Of a stretch of DNA of 16,761 bases, positions 1 through 7,349 are shown one piece after another (within the stretch, counting starts at the first letter, position 1; each line of letters begins with the position of its first letter). Location: assembly GCF_024693525.1 (NCBI RefSeq), contig NZ_JAILKR010000127.1, positions 1 to 16,761 on the forward strand. Direction: 5' to 3'. The translations under genes and the position numbers were made by a program. The stretch is from Selenomonas sp. Its GTDB lineage: Bacteria > Bacillota_C > Negativicutes > Selenomonadales > Selenomonadaceae. The notes beneath the pieces were generated by a model. The model was given only the letters and a program-made list of their open reading frames with translations. It had not been told where the DNA came from and searched no databases.

Positions 1-157
1 AAAATTGCTACCGTTCAAGCGAAGCGCGTTTTGCAACTTTTTCGATGCTTAATTAAAGATAAAAATTTCGTTTAGAAAAACATCTCCCGCGTAGTGTTGG
101 CACTGCCCCTAGCGGCGGCGAAGAGTTGCTTCGAATGAGACCTGCAAACTGTAATTT
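1..157. repeat. Left arm of window-bounding inverted repeat
   Basis: This stretch is repeated in reverse complement at 16594-16759. Aligned by eye, the two copies differ by two substitutions (positions 76 and 126) and a 9-nt insertion in the right copy after the equivalent of position 140. It contains small potential hairpins: CGAAG/CTTCG around 122-136 and AGTG/CACT around 95-106. The substitution at 126 falls in the loop of the first. From base 1 one frame stays open for 24 codons to a TAG, in both copies, so the end of a repeated gene cannot be excluded. No similarity to a known RNA or IS family was recognised. It is most simply a dispersed multicopy repeat at which the assembled sequence stops. 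Confidence 0.85.
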
Positions 158-194
158 ACGGGGCAAAAAGTCAGTCGTCTGTTTTTATAGGCAA

Positions 195-236
195 AAATCC
201 CCATAGATTGGAAGTATATCCAGTCTATGGGGATTT
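195..236 (-). terminator. Intrinsic terminator of the EEP nuclease gene
   Basis: An 18-bp stem (195-212 with 219-236, one G-T pair) encloses a 6-nt loop. Read on the minus strand, the stem is followed by a short T run. It lies 16 bp beyond the stop codon of the minus-strand nuclease gene, as expected for its Rho-independent terminator. Confidence 0.8.
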
Positions 237-251
237 GCGTTTTTATTGCTA

Positions 252-2084
252 TTATTGGAGTTCCAGCTGAATCAGCAGCGGGTCGTGGTCGCTGACGCGG
301 CCGTGTGCTTCCATGAAGGACGAGTTGACATGGACGATGTCGAACTTGTAGTGTCCTTTGAGGTTGTTGCTGACGATGATGTTGTCGAGAATCTGGTCGT
401 TGCCCTGATAGTAGTAGGCATAACGGTCGCCAAGGTCATAGTCCTTGATGACGCTTTGCATGTTGTTGCCTTCGAGGGCTTTGATGACCGGGGAGAATTC
501 GAAGTCGTTGAAGTCGCCCGTTAAGAGGACATTCATATTCGGATTCTGGGCCATGCCTTCGTTGACGAAGTCTTTGATGACTGCGGCAAGTTTGAGGCGT
601 TTGGCCTCGCTCTTCAATTGTACCGGCTGATGTTTGCCGTAGAGGCTGTCGTCGCCGCGTTTGGAGTTCAGATGGTTAGCCACGATGACAACGTCTTTGC
701 CCTTGAAGGTGAACTGGGCGGCCAGGGATTTGCGCGTGTGGTCAAAGAGCGGATTCTTCGGCGCGATGCGGCCTGGGTTCAGCGTCAGCTGTCCATCTTT
801 CCAGCCCTGCGGGTCATTGGCTTTGCCAATCTTGCCCGGTTTCAGCTGAACGCGATCCGGACGGTAGAAGTAAGCGACACGGATATTGGCGCCCGGCTGG
901 CCGCCGTCTTCGTTGTAGTTCGGATTGATGTTGACACATTCGTAGTCGACGCCCGAGACCGCTTTGATGGCATCCGTCAGGCGTTTCGCGCTCTTGGTGG
1001 CATCGCTGTTGCCGCTGTCAGTTGGGCCGTCGTTGTCCTGCAATTCGAGAACCGTGATGATGTCGGGCAGCTTGAGGTCGTTCGTAATGGACTGAGCCAG
1101 CCGTTTGACCTTGCTGTCCGGCGTTTTGGCCGGATTGGCCGAGAAGTTTTCGATATTGTAGGAAGCAACCAGCAGTTTATTCTCGTCGGGGACGATGGTG
1201 GTTTTTTCCGGCTGCAGGCCGCCGTCGATGAGGCGCGGCATTTGGTTCATGCGCGTATTTACTTTATAGACGCCGAAGCCGTAGGTTACGACACCGGTTA
1301 CGTCGCCGTCAAGTTTATCGCCGGCCTTGGTGACATAGCTCTTGGCATTGCCCCCCTGCATCGCCAGGCAGATTTTCTCAGGATGCATATCCTCGGCCGT
1401 AATCGAAAGGCCGCCGGAGTTGTTGAAGGGGCCCTCATGGGTAGCCGGAACCACGTAGATTTCGCCATAGCGCTGAGGGCCTAGGATGCGCGGTTTCTCC
1501 ACCGTCACCCGCATGCCTTCGAGGGATTCCCAGAAGTCCAGGGCATCATGGTCTGGGTTGAACACCTTCATGCCGTCGCTGTCGATGACTTTGCGGGGAA
1601 TCTGGCGGTCCTTGTCAAGGATGACGGCAGCGGGCAGTTCCTTGCGGCCCAGCTGGCGAACCTTGCTGGCCTTGATTTCCGTAATGGTGAGGTCCGTGTC
1701 CTCTTTGCCGCGGTAGCCGGGGCCGTAGAACTCCGTGACCTCGCCGTCGACGGAGACATAGTCGCCGATGCCAGCGCTGGTATTCGGCGCGTAAACCATG
1801 ATGCCGTCGGAGGTCTTGTCGTTACCGTCGCCTTCATCCTGCAGGAAGAAGACGCTCTCGCTCTGACGGAAGGTAATGACGCCGCGGACATCTTTTACGG
1901 TTTTTCCATTATAGGGAGAAATATGTTCCTCTCCCTGGATGTCGCCGATATGGGCAATCTGCACCTTCTGGGCAGCCGACACGTAGCTGGGGCTCCAGGG
2001 AAAATCACTTGGTGTCCATAAGCCGGCACCGGTCAACATCATCGCGGCTAAACCCGCGCGCAAACAATTTTTTTTCGAAAACAT
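252..2084 (-). CDS. Exported endonuclease/exonuclease/phosphatase-family nuclease
   Basis: Predicted exported phosphodiesterase of the Mg-dependent EEP (DNase I-like) fold, 610 aa. Residues 1-38 form a Sec signal peptide (basic start, hydrophobic stretch, VSAA at the end) with no lipobox Cys. Residues about 43-140 look like the OB-fold module that precedes EEP domains in secreted nucleases such as YhcR, NucH and ExeM (family knowledge). The catalytic domain fills about 305-610, with SYNIENF (308-314), LELQD containing Glu347, NHLNSK (470-475), TGDFND (522-527) and the terminal SDHDPLL (598-604), so all main active-site motifs are intact. The start is supported by GGAAGGTGG upstream of the ATG. 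It is divergent from the phosphatase/porin operon. The likely substrate is extracellular DNA or RNA; a phosphoesterase with another substrate is possible. Confidence 0.88.
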   Translation of the reverse strand: MFSKKNCLRAGLAAMMLTGAGLWTPSDFPWSPSYVSAAQKVQIAHIGDIQGEEHISPYNGKTVKDVRGVITFRQSESVFFLQDEGDGNDKTSDGIMVYAPNTSAGIGDYVSVDGEVTEFYGPGYRGKEDTDLTITEIKASKVRQLGRKELPAAVILDKDRQIPRKVIDSDGMKVFNPDHDALDFWESLEGMRVTVEKPRILGPQRYGEIYVVPATHEGPFNNSGGLSITAEDMHPEKICLAMQGGNAKSYVTKAGDKLDGDVTGVVTYGFGVYKVNTRMNQMPRLIDGGLQPEKTTIVPDENKLLVASYNIENFSANPAKTPDSKVKRLAQSITNDLKLPDIITVLELQDNDGPTDSGNSDATKSAKRLTDAIKAVSGVDYECVNINPNYNEDGGQPGANIRVAYFYRPDRVQLKPGKIGKANDPQGWKDGQLTLNPGRIAPKNPLFDHTRKSLAAQFTFKGKDVVIVANHLNSKRGDDSLYGKHQPVQLKSEAKRLKLAAVIKDFVNEGMAQNPNMNVLLTGDFNDFEFSPVIKALEGNNMQSVIKDYDLGDRYAYYYQGNDQILDNIIVSNNLKGHYKFDIVHVNSSFMEAHGRVSDHDPLLIQLELQ

Positions 2085-2126
2085 TGCCTAAAACCACCTT
2101 CCAATTGTTCCTTCTCATTTACTATC

Positions 2127-2156
2127 ATTGTAAAGGTCATGTGTCCCCAAAGACAA
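2127..2156 (-). promoter_or_regulatory. Predicted promoter of the EEP nuclease gene
   Basis: On the minus strand, TTGTCT (2151-2156) and TACAAT (2127-2132) are separated by 18 bp; the -10 matches the sigma-A consensus at 5 of 6 positions. The predicted start site is near 2120, giving a 5' leader of about 35 nt. One copy of the shared palindrome lies in the spacer and another directly upstream of the -35. Confidence 0.5.
2135..2146. promoter_or_regulatory. Operator-like palindrome, copy A
   Basis: GGTCATGTGTCC, the inverse orientation of copies B and C. It lies between the predicted -35 and -10 of the nuclease promoter, centred about 20 bp upstream of the predicted start site. Its centre is 22 bp (two helical turns) from copy B, so two dimers could bind on the same DNA face. 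Confidence 0.55.
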
Positions 2157-2168
2157 GGACATATGACC
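2157..2168. promoter_or_regulatory. Operator-like palindrome, copy B
   Basis: GGACATATGACC, flanked by A on the left and TTTTT on the right. It abuts the -35 of the nuclease promoter and is centred at about -42.5 from the predicted start site, the usual position of a class II CRP/FNR-type activator site. The identity of the regulator is unknown. Confidence 0.6.
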
Positions 2169-2313
2169 TTTTTGTCTTGATTAAAATCACTGTAAAAATT
2201 ATTTATTATTCTTGAGTCGAGAAAAACGCGTCACATTATTGGAAGAAAACGATGAAATTGGAATACTTGCTGAAAGAAAAATGAAAAAACGGTAAACCAA
2301 TATGAACTATAAG

Positions 2314-2325
2314 GGACATGTGACC
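2314..2325. promoter_or_regulatory. Operator-like palindrome, copy C
   Basis: GGACATGTGACC followed by a T run, as in copy B. It lies on the side of the plus-strand phosphatase operon, immediately upstream of a promoter whose -35 is poor, and is centred at -41.5 from the predicted start site (2361). Confidence 0.6.
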
Positions 2326-2354
2326 TTTTTTAACGATAAGAAACAAGATATACT
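2326..2354 (+). promoter_or_regulatory. Candidate activator-dependent promoter of the phosphatase operon
   Basis: TATACT (2349-2354) matches the -10 consensus at 5 of 6 positions, but the -35 position (2326-2331) is only a T run, which fits dependence on an activator bound at copy C. A transcript starting near 2361 would carry a leader of about 228 nt before the phosphatase gene. No known riboswitch was recognised in that leader. A second candidate start near the TTGACA at 2484 cannot be excluded. Confidence 0.4.
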
Positions 2355-2588
2355 TTGACTTGTAAACGATAATTCGTCTGAAAACTCCAAACAAAATCAA
2401 CAATATGAATAGAACGACGCAGATGAAAACTGCTCTCATTTACAGAGTTACAATTGGCTGCCGGACAGGGAACATGGAAACTGTTGACAAGTCAATTTAG
2501 GGTGATACTGAAGAGGATTGAGAAAATCGGCTATTCATAATGGCGAGGTTGGGATGAGTGTTTCAGGGATGTTTAGGGGGAATAGGTA

Positions 2589-3494
2589 ATGAAATTCTTG
2601 AGCAAGAAGAAGAGTCTGCTGATTGCTGCGGCAATGAGTGTATCCTTTATTGCTGCGCCGCTCACGCCAAGCTATGCGTCAGAGGCACCGCAGGGCTACA
2701 CCCAGCAGGACCTCAACGATGAGATGATCATGGCTGTTGCGTGGATGCAGAATTCGGCCGAGTATCGTGAGCTTTGCTATCAGGCATACAATGTAGCTCT
2801 CGACCGGGTTATTAAAGCCGTCGCTCATCACAAAAAAAGCGACAAACCGCTGGCTATCGTCCTCGATGCTGATGAAACCGTCCTCGACAACAGCGCTTTT
2901 GAAGCAGGTCTTGTCGGTACGGGCAACAGTTACAGCAATGCCACCTGGAAAGAATGGTGCGATGCTGGGGTAGCAAGAGCAATGCCGGGCGCTGCAGAGT
3001 ATCTGCAGGCTGTCGATAAGCTCGGCGTAGAGATCTTCTACGCTTCGAACCGCAGCCTCAAGGATCATTACGAAAGCTCGGTACGCAACTTCAAGAAAAT
3101 CGGCTTCCCGCAGGCTGATCGCAAGCACATGATTTTCAAAGCGGATTCCAGCAACAAGCAGGCTCGCTTCGATCAGGTCATGAAAGACTACGATGTTGTC
3201 GTATTCATGGGCGATAACGCAGGCGATCTGCCAATCGGTACCTATCATAAGAGCCAGGAAGAGCGCAACGCTCTCGTGGATAAGCACAAAGATGAGTTCG
3301 GCAAACGCTTCATCGCCTTCCCGAATCCGACCTACGGCGATTGGGAACCGGCTCTGAAGAAGGATAAGGGTTCCTATTGGGCACTGAACAATAAAGAGAA
3401 GAGCGATGTCCGCCGTGATTCGCTGCGCACGTGGCGTCCGGTCAAGACTGCCCAGGACAAAGAGAACACCAAACCAGGCAACGAGCAGAAGTAA
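2589..3494 (+). CDS. Class C acid phosphatase (HAD fold, e(P4)/5'-nucleotidase type)
   Basis: Exported phosphomonoesterase of the DDDD/HAD superfamily, 301 aa, expected to release phosphate from 5'-nucleotides and other monoesters in the periplasm. Residues 1-30 are a Sec signal peptide ending in SYASEA. Motif I is VLDADETVLDN (91-101; nucleophile Asp93, acid/base Asp95), motif II is ASNRS (152-156), motif III Lys is Lys184 in MIFKAD, and motif IV is MGDNAGD (207-213) with Asp209 and Asp213. The FPNPTYGDWE stretch (244-253) matches the C-terminal signature of the e(P4) lipoprotein family. Unlike e(P4), there is no lipobox Cys at the mature N-terminus, so it is probably soluble. The start follows AGGGGG with good spacing. 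It is first in a row with the porin (29 bp gap) and the P1/PLC-like enzyme. Confidence 0.92.
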   Translation: MKFLSKKKSLLIAAAMSVSFIAAPLTPSYASEAPQGYTQQDLNDEMIMAVAWMQNSAEYRELCYQAYNVALDRVIKAVAHHKKSDKPLAIVLDADETVLDNSAFEAGLVGTGNSYSNATWKEWCDAGVARAMPGAAEYLQAVDKLGVEIFYASNRSLKDHYESSVRNFKKIGFPQADRKHMIFKADSSNKQARFDQVMKDYDVVVFMGDNAGDLPIGTYHKSQEERNALVDKHKDEFGKRFIAFPNPTYGDWEPALKKDKGSYWALNNKEKSDVRRDSLRTWRPVKTAQDKENTKPGNEQK

Positions 3495-3523
3495 TTGATA
3501 CTTGAGAAGAAGGAGAATTTATC

Positions 3524-4651
3524 ATGAAAAAATCTGCAAAACTTTCCCTTGCCCTCGCACTGATGATGGGCACCACGGCCGGCGTCAACATGGTAGCACC
3601 GAGCTCTGCCAGCGCAGAGATTTCCGATAAGTTCCGCATGGAAGTTAACGGTGTAACGGCTTATATTTCCGATAACCATCGTCTGGGTGGATATAGCCAT
3701 CAGACGAGTGATACGAAAGATGAGACGAGCTATTCCAATACGTATACGCGTCTGCAGCTCAATTATTATCAGGATAAGAACACGATGTATCAGGTTCGTC
3801 TCCACAGTGATTATGAGTCCCTTGGTACGAACTATGCGAACCTTGGTAAAACCGGTGCTTATTTTGACCAGTCCTTCCTGCAGGTAAAGGACCGCAAAGC
3901 AAATACGACTTATATCCTGGGTAAAAAAGGTGCTTACCTCGGTCAGGGCCTTATCCATAACTCCACGGGTAATCTGACGGGTGTTCAGGTATCGCTGGGC
4001 AATTGGTATGATCCGCAGTGCTTCCAGATGATTGCCGGCAAGAAAAAAGATGGCTCGAATTTCTGGGCTTTGCAGGAAACTTATGATGTTGTTAAAGACG
4101 TGCAGTTGTCGGCAACGTATCTGAACCATAAACTGAAACAAGCTACAAATCTCAATGTAAACAAAGAGTACGATAAACCGGAGCTTCATCTCGTATCAGT
4201 AGGTACGAAGGCAAAGGCTAAAGCATTTACGGTTCAGGGTGAGTTCATCAAGAACTTGTCGGATTACACAAAGAATGGTATTTATAATGCGACAACAAAA
4301 AAAGTTACGCCGAATCGCGATGGTTCAAGCCGCAAGGCTTGGTATGTCGAGGTATTCACGGGCCCGACTTCGGATATGACTTCCGGCCTGCCACTCCAGA
4401 AACCGGGCACAAATGTCTGGTCGCTGAAATATCAGGATGTCGGCTGCAACGCTACGGATGCACATAACACGACATTTTTTGATGATGCCAAGGGCTTCCG
4501 CCTCAACTATGGTCATACCTTCAAAAAAGGCTTGGCTGGCGATATCTCGATTGCCCGCATGAAGGATAAAGGCGGCAACAGTGACTATGATACGCACAAT
4601 GGCGAGTGGAAAACGTTGTTCTGTGCGCAGGTCAACTACAAATTCCGTTAA
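3524..4651 (+). CDS. Predicted outer-membrane beta-barrel porin
   Basis: A 375-aa exported protein with a signal peptide (residues 1-31, SSASAE) and a mature part made of short alternating strands rich in Tyr, Thr and Lys, for example TRLQLNYY (76-83) and the terminal AQVNYKFR. This matches the putative porins of Negativicutes in general layout (family-level inference). It has no SLH domain, so it is not an OmpM-type tether. Three Cys residues (in DPQCFQM, DVGCNA and LFCAQ) are unusual for a porin. The C-terminus is Phe-Arg rather than the usual terminal Phe. The RBS is GAAGGAG. Placed between a phosphatase and a nuclease/PLC-fold enzyme, it probably admits phosphorylated fragments, but substrate choice is inference. 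No specific porin family name was recognised. Confidence 0.75.
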   Translation: MKKSAKLSLALALMMGTTAGVNMVAPSSASAEISDKFRMEVNGVTAYISDNHRLGGYSHQTSDTKDETSYSNTYTRLQLNYYQDKNTMYQVRLHSDYESLGTNYANLGKTGAYFDQSFLQVKDRKANTTYILGKKGAYLGQGLIHNSTGNLTGVQVSLGNWYDPQCFQMIAGKKKDGSNFWALQETYDVVKDVQLSATYLNHKLKQATNLNVNKEYDKPELHLVSVGTKAKAKAFTVQGEFIKNLSDYTKNGIYNATTKKVTPNRDGSSRKAWYVEVFTGPTSDMTSGLPLQKPGTNVWSLKYQDVGCNATDAHNTTFFDDAKGFRLNYGHTFKKGLAGDISIARMKDKGGNSDYDTHNGEWKTLFCAQVNYKFR

Positions 4652-4670
4652 TCCAAAAACAGACAGGATT

Positions 4671-4700
4671 CCGGTGGGCAGGAGGTTCCTGCCCAGCCGG
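4671..4700 (+). other. Strong intercistronic hairpin
   Basis: An 8-bp GC-rich stem (4676-4683 with 4687-4694, 3-nt loop) is extended by CCGGT/AGCCGG with one bulge. It sits between the porin stop and the RBS of the next gene and is followed by a T-rich but interrupted stretch. It could be an attenuator that lowers downstream expression or an RNA-stabilising stem for the porin part of the transcript. It lacks the uninterrupted U run of a full terminator. Confidence 0.6.
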
Positions 4701-4729
4701 TACGATTCTTCTCTTTAGGAGGAAATAGA

Positions 4730-5515
4730 ATGAAATTCGGTAAGAAATCAAAACTTTTGATTATCCCGGCTATGCTGGCTTCGTTTGGCACGCTGTCGCT
4801 GGCTCCGCTGACGGCAGAGGCTTGGACGGATCAGACCCACATGGCCATCGAGCGTGCGGCAGGTCTCACCAGCTATCAGAATGCCTGCGCACCGGATGTA
4901 TCCAAGACGGTATCGGCTATCAACAAGCTCAAGAAAAACGACGGCCAGGGTCATTTCTTTGATGCCAGCAAACCGCCAACGCGCAAAGATGTCGAGGAAC
5001 AGCTCGAGATGATTGGTCAGGGCCGTGACGATTCGCCAGACGGTTGGATTCTCGGCGCCATCATCAACGCTACGCGCAAGTCCAAGGCTTGGACGGAGAT
5101 GGGCCGTTTCGACGACTACAACTACGCGATCCTTGGCCACTACTGCGGTGACCTGTCGATGCCGCTGCATATGTCGGTCTATGATGATTTCAACAAGAAA
5201 CATCATCTGAACATCGACCAGACCCTCAATCGCAGTGATGTGAAATACGATGTCGACGGCGTTCCTTTGATTACGAAGGAAATGACGGTAGATGACAGCG
5301 TCCGCTTCAACAGCGAAGACGAAATCATCGACTACATGTTGAAGATTGCCAACGAGTCCTTTGAGCTTGCACAGAAACTGCGCGCTGAGGACCGTGAGCT
5401 TACGCATGAGGAAGCCATCCAGCGCGTCAACCGCTCGGCTACCTTCTTCCGTGCCATCATGCGCTACTGTGGCAAGAACATCACCGATGATGAATTGGTA
5501 AAATACGTCAAATAA
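4730..5515 (+). CDS. P1-nuclease/zinc-dependent phospholipase C superfamily enzyme
   Basis: Exported 261-aa protein of the trinuclear-zinc fold shared by S1/P1 nucleases and bacterial phospholipase C. The signal peptide ends TAEA, so the mature protein would start at Trp32; a mature N-terminal Trp is a zinc ligand in this superfamily. His37 is then mature residue 6, the same place as in P1 nuclease. Further candidate ligands are His75, the GHYCGDLSMPLH signature (136-147; His137, Asp141, His147) and HxxxD (His159, Asp163). Family knowledge allows either single-strand nuclease/3'-nucleotidase or phospholipase C activity. The neighbouring nucleases and nucleotidases favour nucleic acid, but the sequence alone does not decide. 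The RBS TAGGAGG is near perfect. It is the last gene before a terminator. Confidence 0.8.
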   Translation: MKFGKKSKLLIIPAMLASFGTLSLAPLTAEAWTDQTHMAIERAAGLTSYQNACAPDVSKTVSAINKLKKNDGQGHFFDASKPPTRKDVEEQLEMIGQGRDDSPDGWILGAIINATRKSKAWTEMGRFDDYNYAILGHYCGDLSMPLHMSVYDDFNKKHHLNIDQTLNRSDVKYDVDGVPLITKEMTVDDSVRFNSEDEIIDYMLKIANESFELAQKLRAEDRELTHEEAIQRVNRSATFFRAIMRYCGKNITDDELVKYVK

Positions 5516-5589
5516 TAGCGTTATCGCTACTATTTTATAATCAGATCTCTGACTCCTTTTTTATACCCCTGAAATCTACAATGTGCCAG

Positions 5590-5621
5590 AAAAGCTCGCC
5601 GGTATTTACTGGCGAGCTTTT
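5590..5621 (+). terminator. Hairpin terminator between the two halves of the island
   Basis: A 14-bp stem (5590-5603 with 5608-5621, one G-T pair) with a 4-nt loop, ending in TTTT. It lies 75 bp after the P1/PLC-like gene, so it probably ends the phosphatase-porin-nuclease transcript, possibly with read-through into the 5'-nucleotidase genes. Because its arms are nearly symmetrical it could work in either direction. Confidence 0.7.
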
Positions 5622-5632
5622 CGGTGTAAAAT
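5605..5632 (+). promoter_or_regulatory. Weak candidate promoter of the 5'-nucleotidase pair
   Basis: TTTACT (5605-5610), a 16-bp spacer and TAAAAT (5627-5632) would start transcription near 5639, just after the terminator and 27 bp before the ATG. The -35 lies inside the terminator hairpin. The shared AGGWCAYRTGWCCT palindrome was not seen here. Confidence 0.3.
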
Positions 5633-5665
5633 AAGGAATGGAGTTCTACGGAAAAGAGGGTTATT

Positions 5666-7333
5666 ATGTTTGGCAAAAAATCGTTAAAGGTTATGGTATT
5701 GGCCGCACTTACGGCGGCCGCTACAACGGGCACGGCGTTTGCGGGCGACCTTACGGTCTACTCGACGTCGGACATTCACGGCAGTGTCATTGGCTGGGAT
5801 TATTTCCGCGCCCAAAAAGCGGATTTGGGGCTGGCCAAGGTCAGTACGATTATTAACGAGGGGCGCAAGGCGAAGACGAAGAACGACGCCGTTCTCGTCA
5901 TCGATGGTGGCGATATCATCCAGGGCACGCCGCTGGATACCTATATGGTCCAGCATCCGCAGGAGTGGAAAGTGGGCCAGCACCCGATGTTTACGGCCTT
6001 CAACAAGATTGGCTACGATGCCATTGAGCTGGGCAATCATGAATTTAATTTTGGCCTTGATTACCTGCAGAAGGTTATCGGCAAGAATAAGAATGTCCTT
6101 GGTGCCAACGTCATCGACGATAAGACGGGCAAGACCTGGGCCGGCGTGCGGCCGTACCTCATCAAGACGGTCAAGGTCGACGGCGAGAAGGTAAAAGTTG
6201 GCATCATCGGTACCGATACCCCGGCGATTCCGAATTTCGAGGACCCGTCCCATTTCGCTGGGGTTCATTTTGTCAGCCAGGTGCCGGTCATGCAGCAGTG
6301 CATCAAGGAACTCAAGGCGCAGGGCGTGGATATTCTCATCGGCGTGTCTCATTCCGGCGTGCCGCGTGGGGACCGCAACAGCGAGGAAAACCAAGTCGTA
6401 GCGATTGCGGAGGCCTGCCCCGAGCTCGACCTTTTGATTTGCGCGCATAATCATGTCGTCATCGACAATGCCAACGGGGTGACAGGCCCGGATGGTACGG
6501 TCTATAAAGATGCGGTGATAAATGGTGTACCCGTGGTCGAGAGCGGCAAAGATGGCAAATTCGTGGGCAAGAGCCAGTTGACCCTCAAAAAAGTTGCGGG
6601 GAAATGGCAGGTCGAAAAAGTCACGACGCAGGCGATTCCTACGAAGGGCGTAGCCGATGATCCTGCCATTGTCAAACTGGCCAAACCCTGGCATGAAAAG
6701 ACGCTCAAGCATCTGCAGACGGTCGTCGGCGAGGCATCGGATGTTTTCCTCGGTGCGGAGTCGAACCATCAGGATTCGGCCATCGTCGACCTCGTCAATG
6801 AAGTCCAGCGTCACTATGCGGGCACTCAGCTTTCGGCGGCGGCCTCGTTCAACACGAGCCAGAACATTGATAAAGGGCCGATTACGCTGCAGGAAATGTC
6901 AGGACTCTACATCTATGAGAATTATCTCTATGGCATCGAGATTACCGGTGCGGAGTTAAAAAAATACATGGAACACGCCGCCAGCTTCTATGGGACGAGC
7001 CCGGACTACAACTACGATATGCTGCAGGGCGCAGACTATACTATCGACCTGACGAAACCCGTCGGCAGCCGTATCACCAAGCTTCAGTATCAGGGCAAGG
7101 ATGTCAAGGATACCGACAAATATACGTTGGCGATCAACGATTACCGTATGAACGGCGGCAGCGGCTACATGGCCGCCATGGGCTACACTAATGGCAAAAA
7201 GCCCAAAGTCGTATTCGACTCCATGCGCAAATACGGCGACGACGGCCAGATGCGCTCCCTGATGATCCGCTACGTCAAAGAAAAGGGCACTATCACGCCG
7301 GCTTGTGACAATAACTGGACAGTAATCAAATGA
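5666..7333 (+). CDS. CpdB/UshA-type periplasmic cyclic phosphodiesterase/5'-nucleotidase
   Basis: Exported 555-aa two-domain metallophosphoesterase. Residues 1-26 are a signal peptide (AFAG). The N-terminal calcineurin-type domain has DIHG (36-39), GGD with Asp83, GNHEF (123-127), SHSG (228-231) and HNH (261-263), all five metal-binding blocks intact. The C-terminal 5'-nucleotidase domain (about 345-535) carries YENYLYGIEITG (417-428), LQGADYTIDL (453-462) and NDYRMNGGSGY (491-501). The wording of the C-terminal blocks is closer, from memory, to CpdB/YfkN 2',3'-cyclic-nucleotide 2'-phosphodiesterases than to UshA. CpdB-type enzymes convert 2',3'-cyclic nucleotides from RNA decay to 3'-nucleotides and then nucleosides. 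The RBS is GAGGG. The second paralogue follows after 16 bp. Confidence 0.88.
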   Translation: MFGKKSLKVMVLAALTAAATTGTAFAGDLTVYSTSDIHGSVIGWDYFRAQKADLGLAKVSTIINEGRKAKTKNDAVLVIDGGDIIQGTPLDTYMVQHPQEWKVGQHPMFTAFNKIGYDAIELGNHEFNFGLDYLQKVIGKNKNVLGANVIDDKTGKTWAGVRPYLIKTVKVDGEKVKVGIIGTDTPAIPNFEDPSHFAGVHFVSQVPVMQQCIKELKAQGVDILIGVSHSGVPRGDRNSEENQVVAIAEACPELDLLICAHNHVVIDNANGVTGPDGTVYKDAVINGVPVVESGKDGKFVGKSQLTLKKVAGKWQVEKVTTQAIPTKGVADDPAIVKLAKPWHEKTLKHLQTVVGEASDVFLGAESNHQDSAIVDLVNEVQRHYAGTQLSAAASFNTSQNIDKGPITLQEMSGLYIYENYLYGIEITGAELKKYMEHAASFYGTSPDYNYDMLQGADYTIDLTKPVGSRITKLQYQGKDVKDTDKYTLAINDYRMNGGSGYMAAMGYTNGKKPKVVFDSMRKYGDDGQMRSLMIRYVKEKGTITPACDNNWTVIK

Positions 7334-7349
7334 TGGTGAGGGAAATACT

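Noticed and set aside
618..1484. Long plus-strand open frame opposite the EEP nuclease gene (288 codons)
   Set aside because: It lies antisense to a gene with intact catalytic motifs; its translation is valine/alanine-rich shadow sequence without a signal or domain.
2236..2439. Minus-strand open frame of 67 codons in the divergent intergenic region
   Set aside because: AT-rich, no ribosome binding site before the ATG, no recognisable domain, and it overlaps the operator copy and the predicted promoter.
2484..2505. Sigma-A promoter starting with the perfect TTGACA at 2484
   Set aside because: No good -10 at 16-18 bp spacing (TACTGA at 16 bp is poor; GATACT is only 14 bp away), so not listed as a feature, though it remains possible.
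2085..2588. PhoB or PhoP boxes expected if the island belongs to a phosphate regulon
   Set aside because: No convincing direct repeats of either type were seen; only loose TTTACA/TTACAA matches near 2440 with wrong spacing.
5684..6814. Minus-strand open frame of 376 codons opposite the first nucleotidase gene
   Set aside because: Antisense to a gene with all metal-binding motifs; no RBS or recognisable domain.
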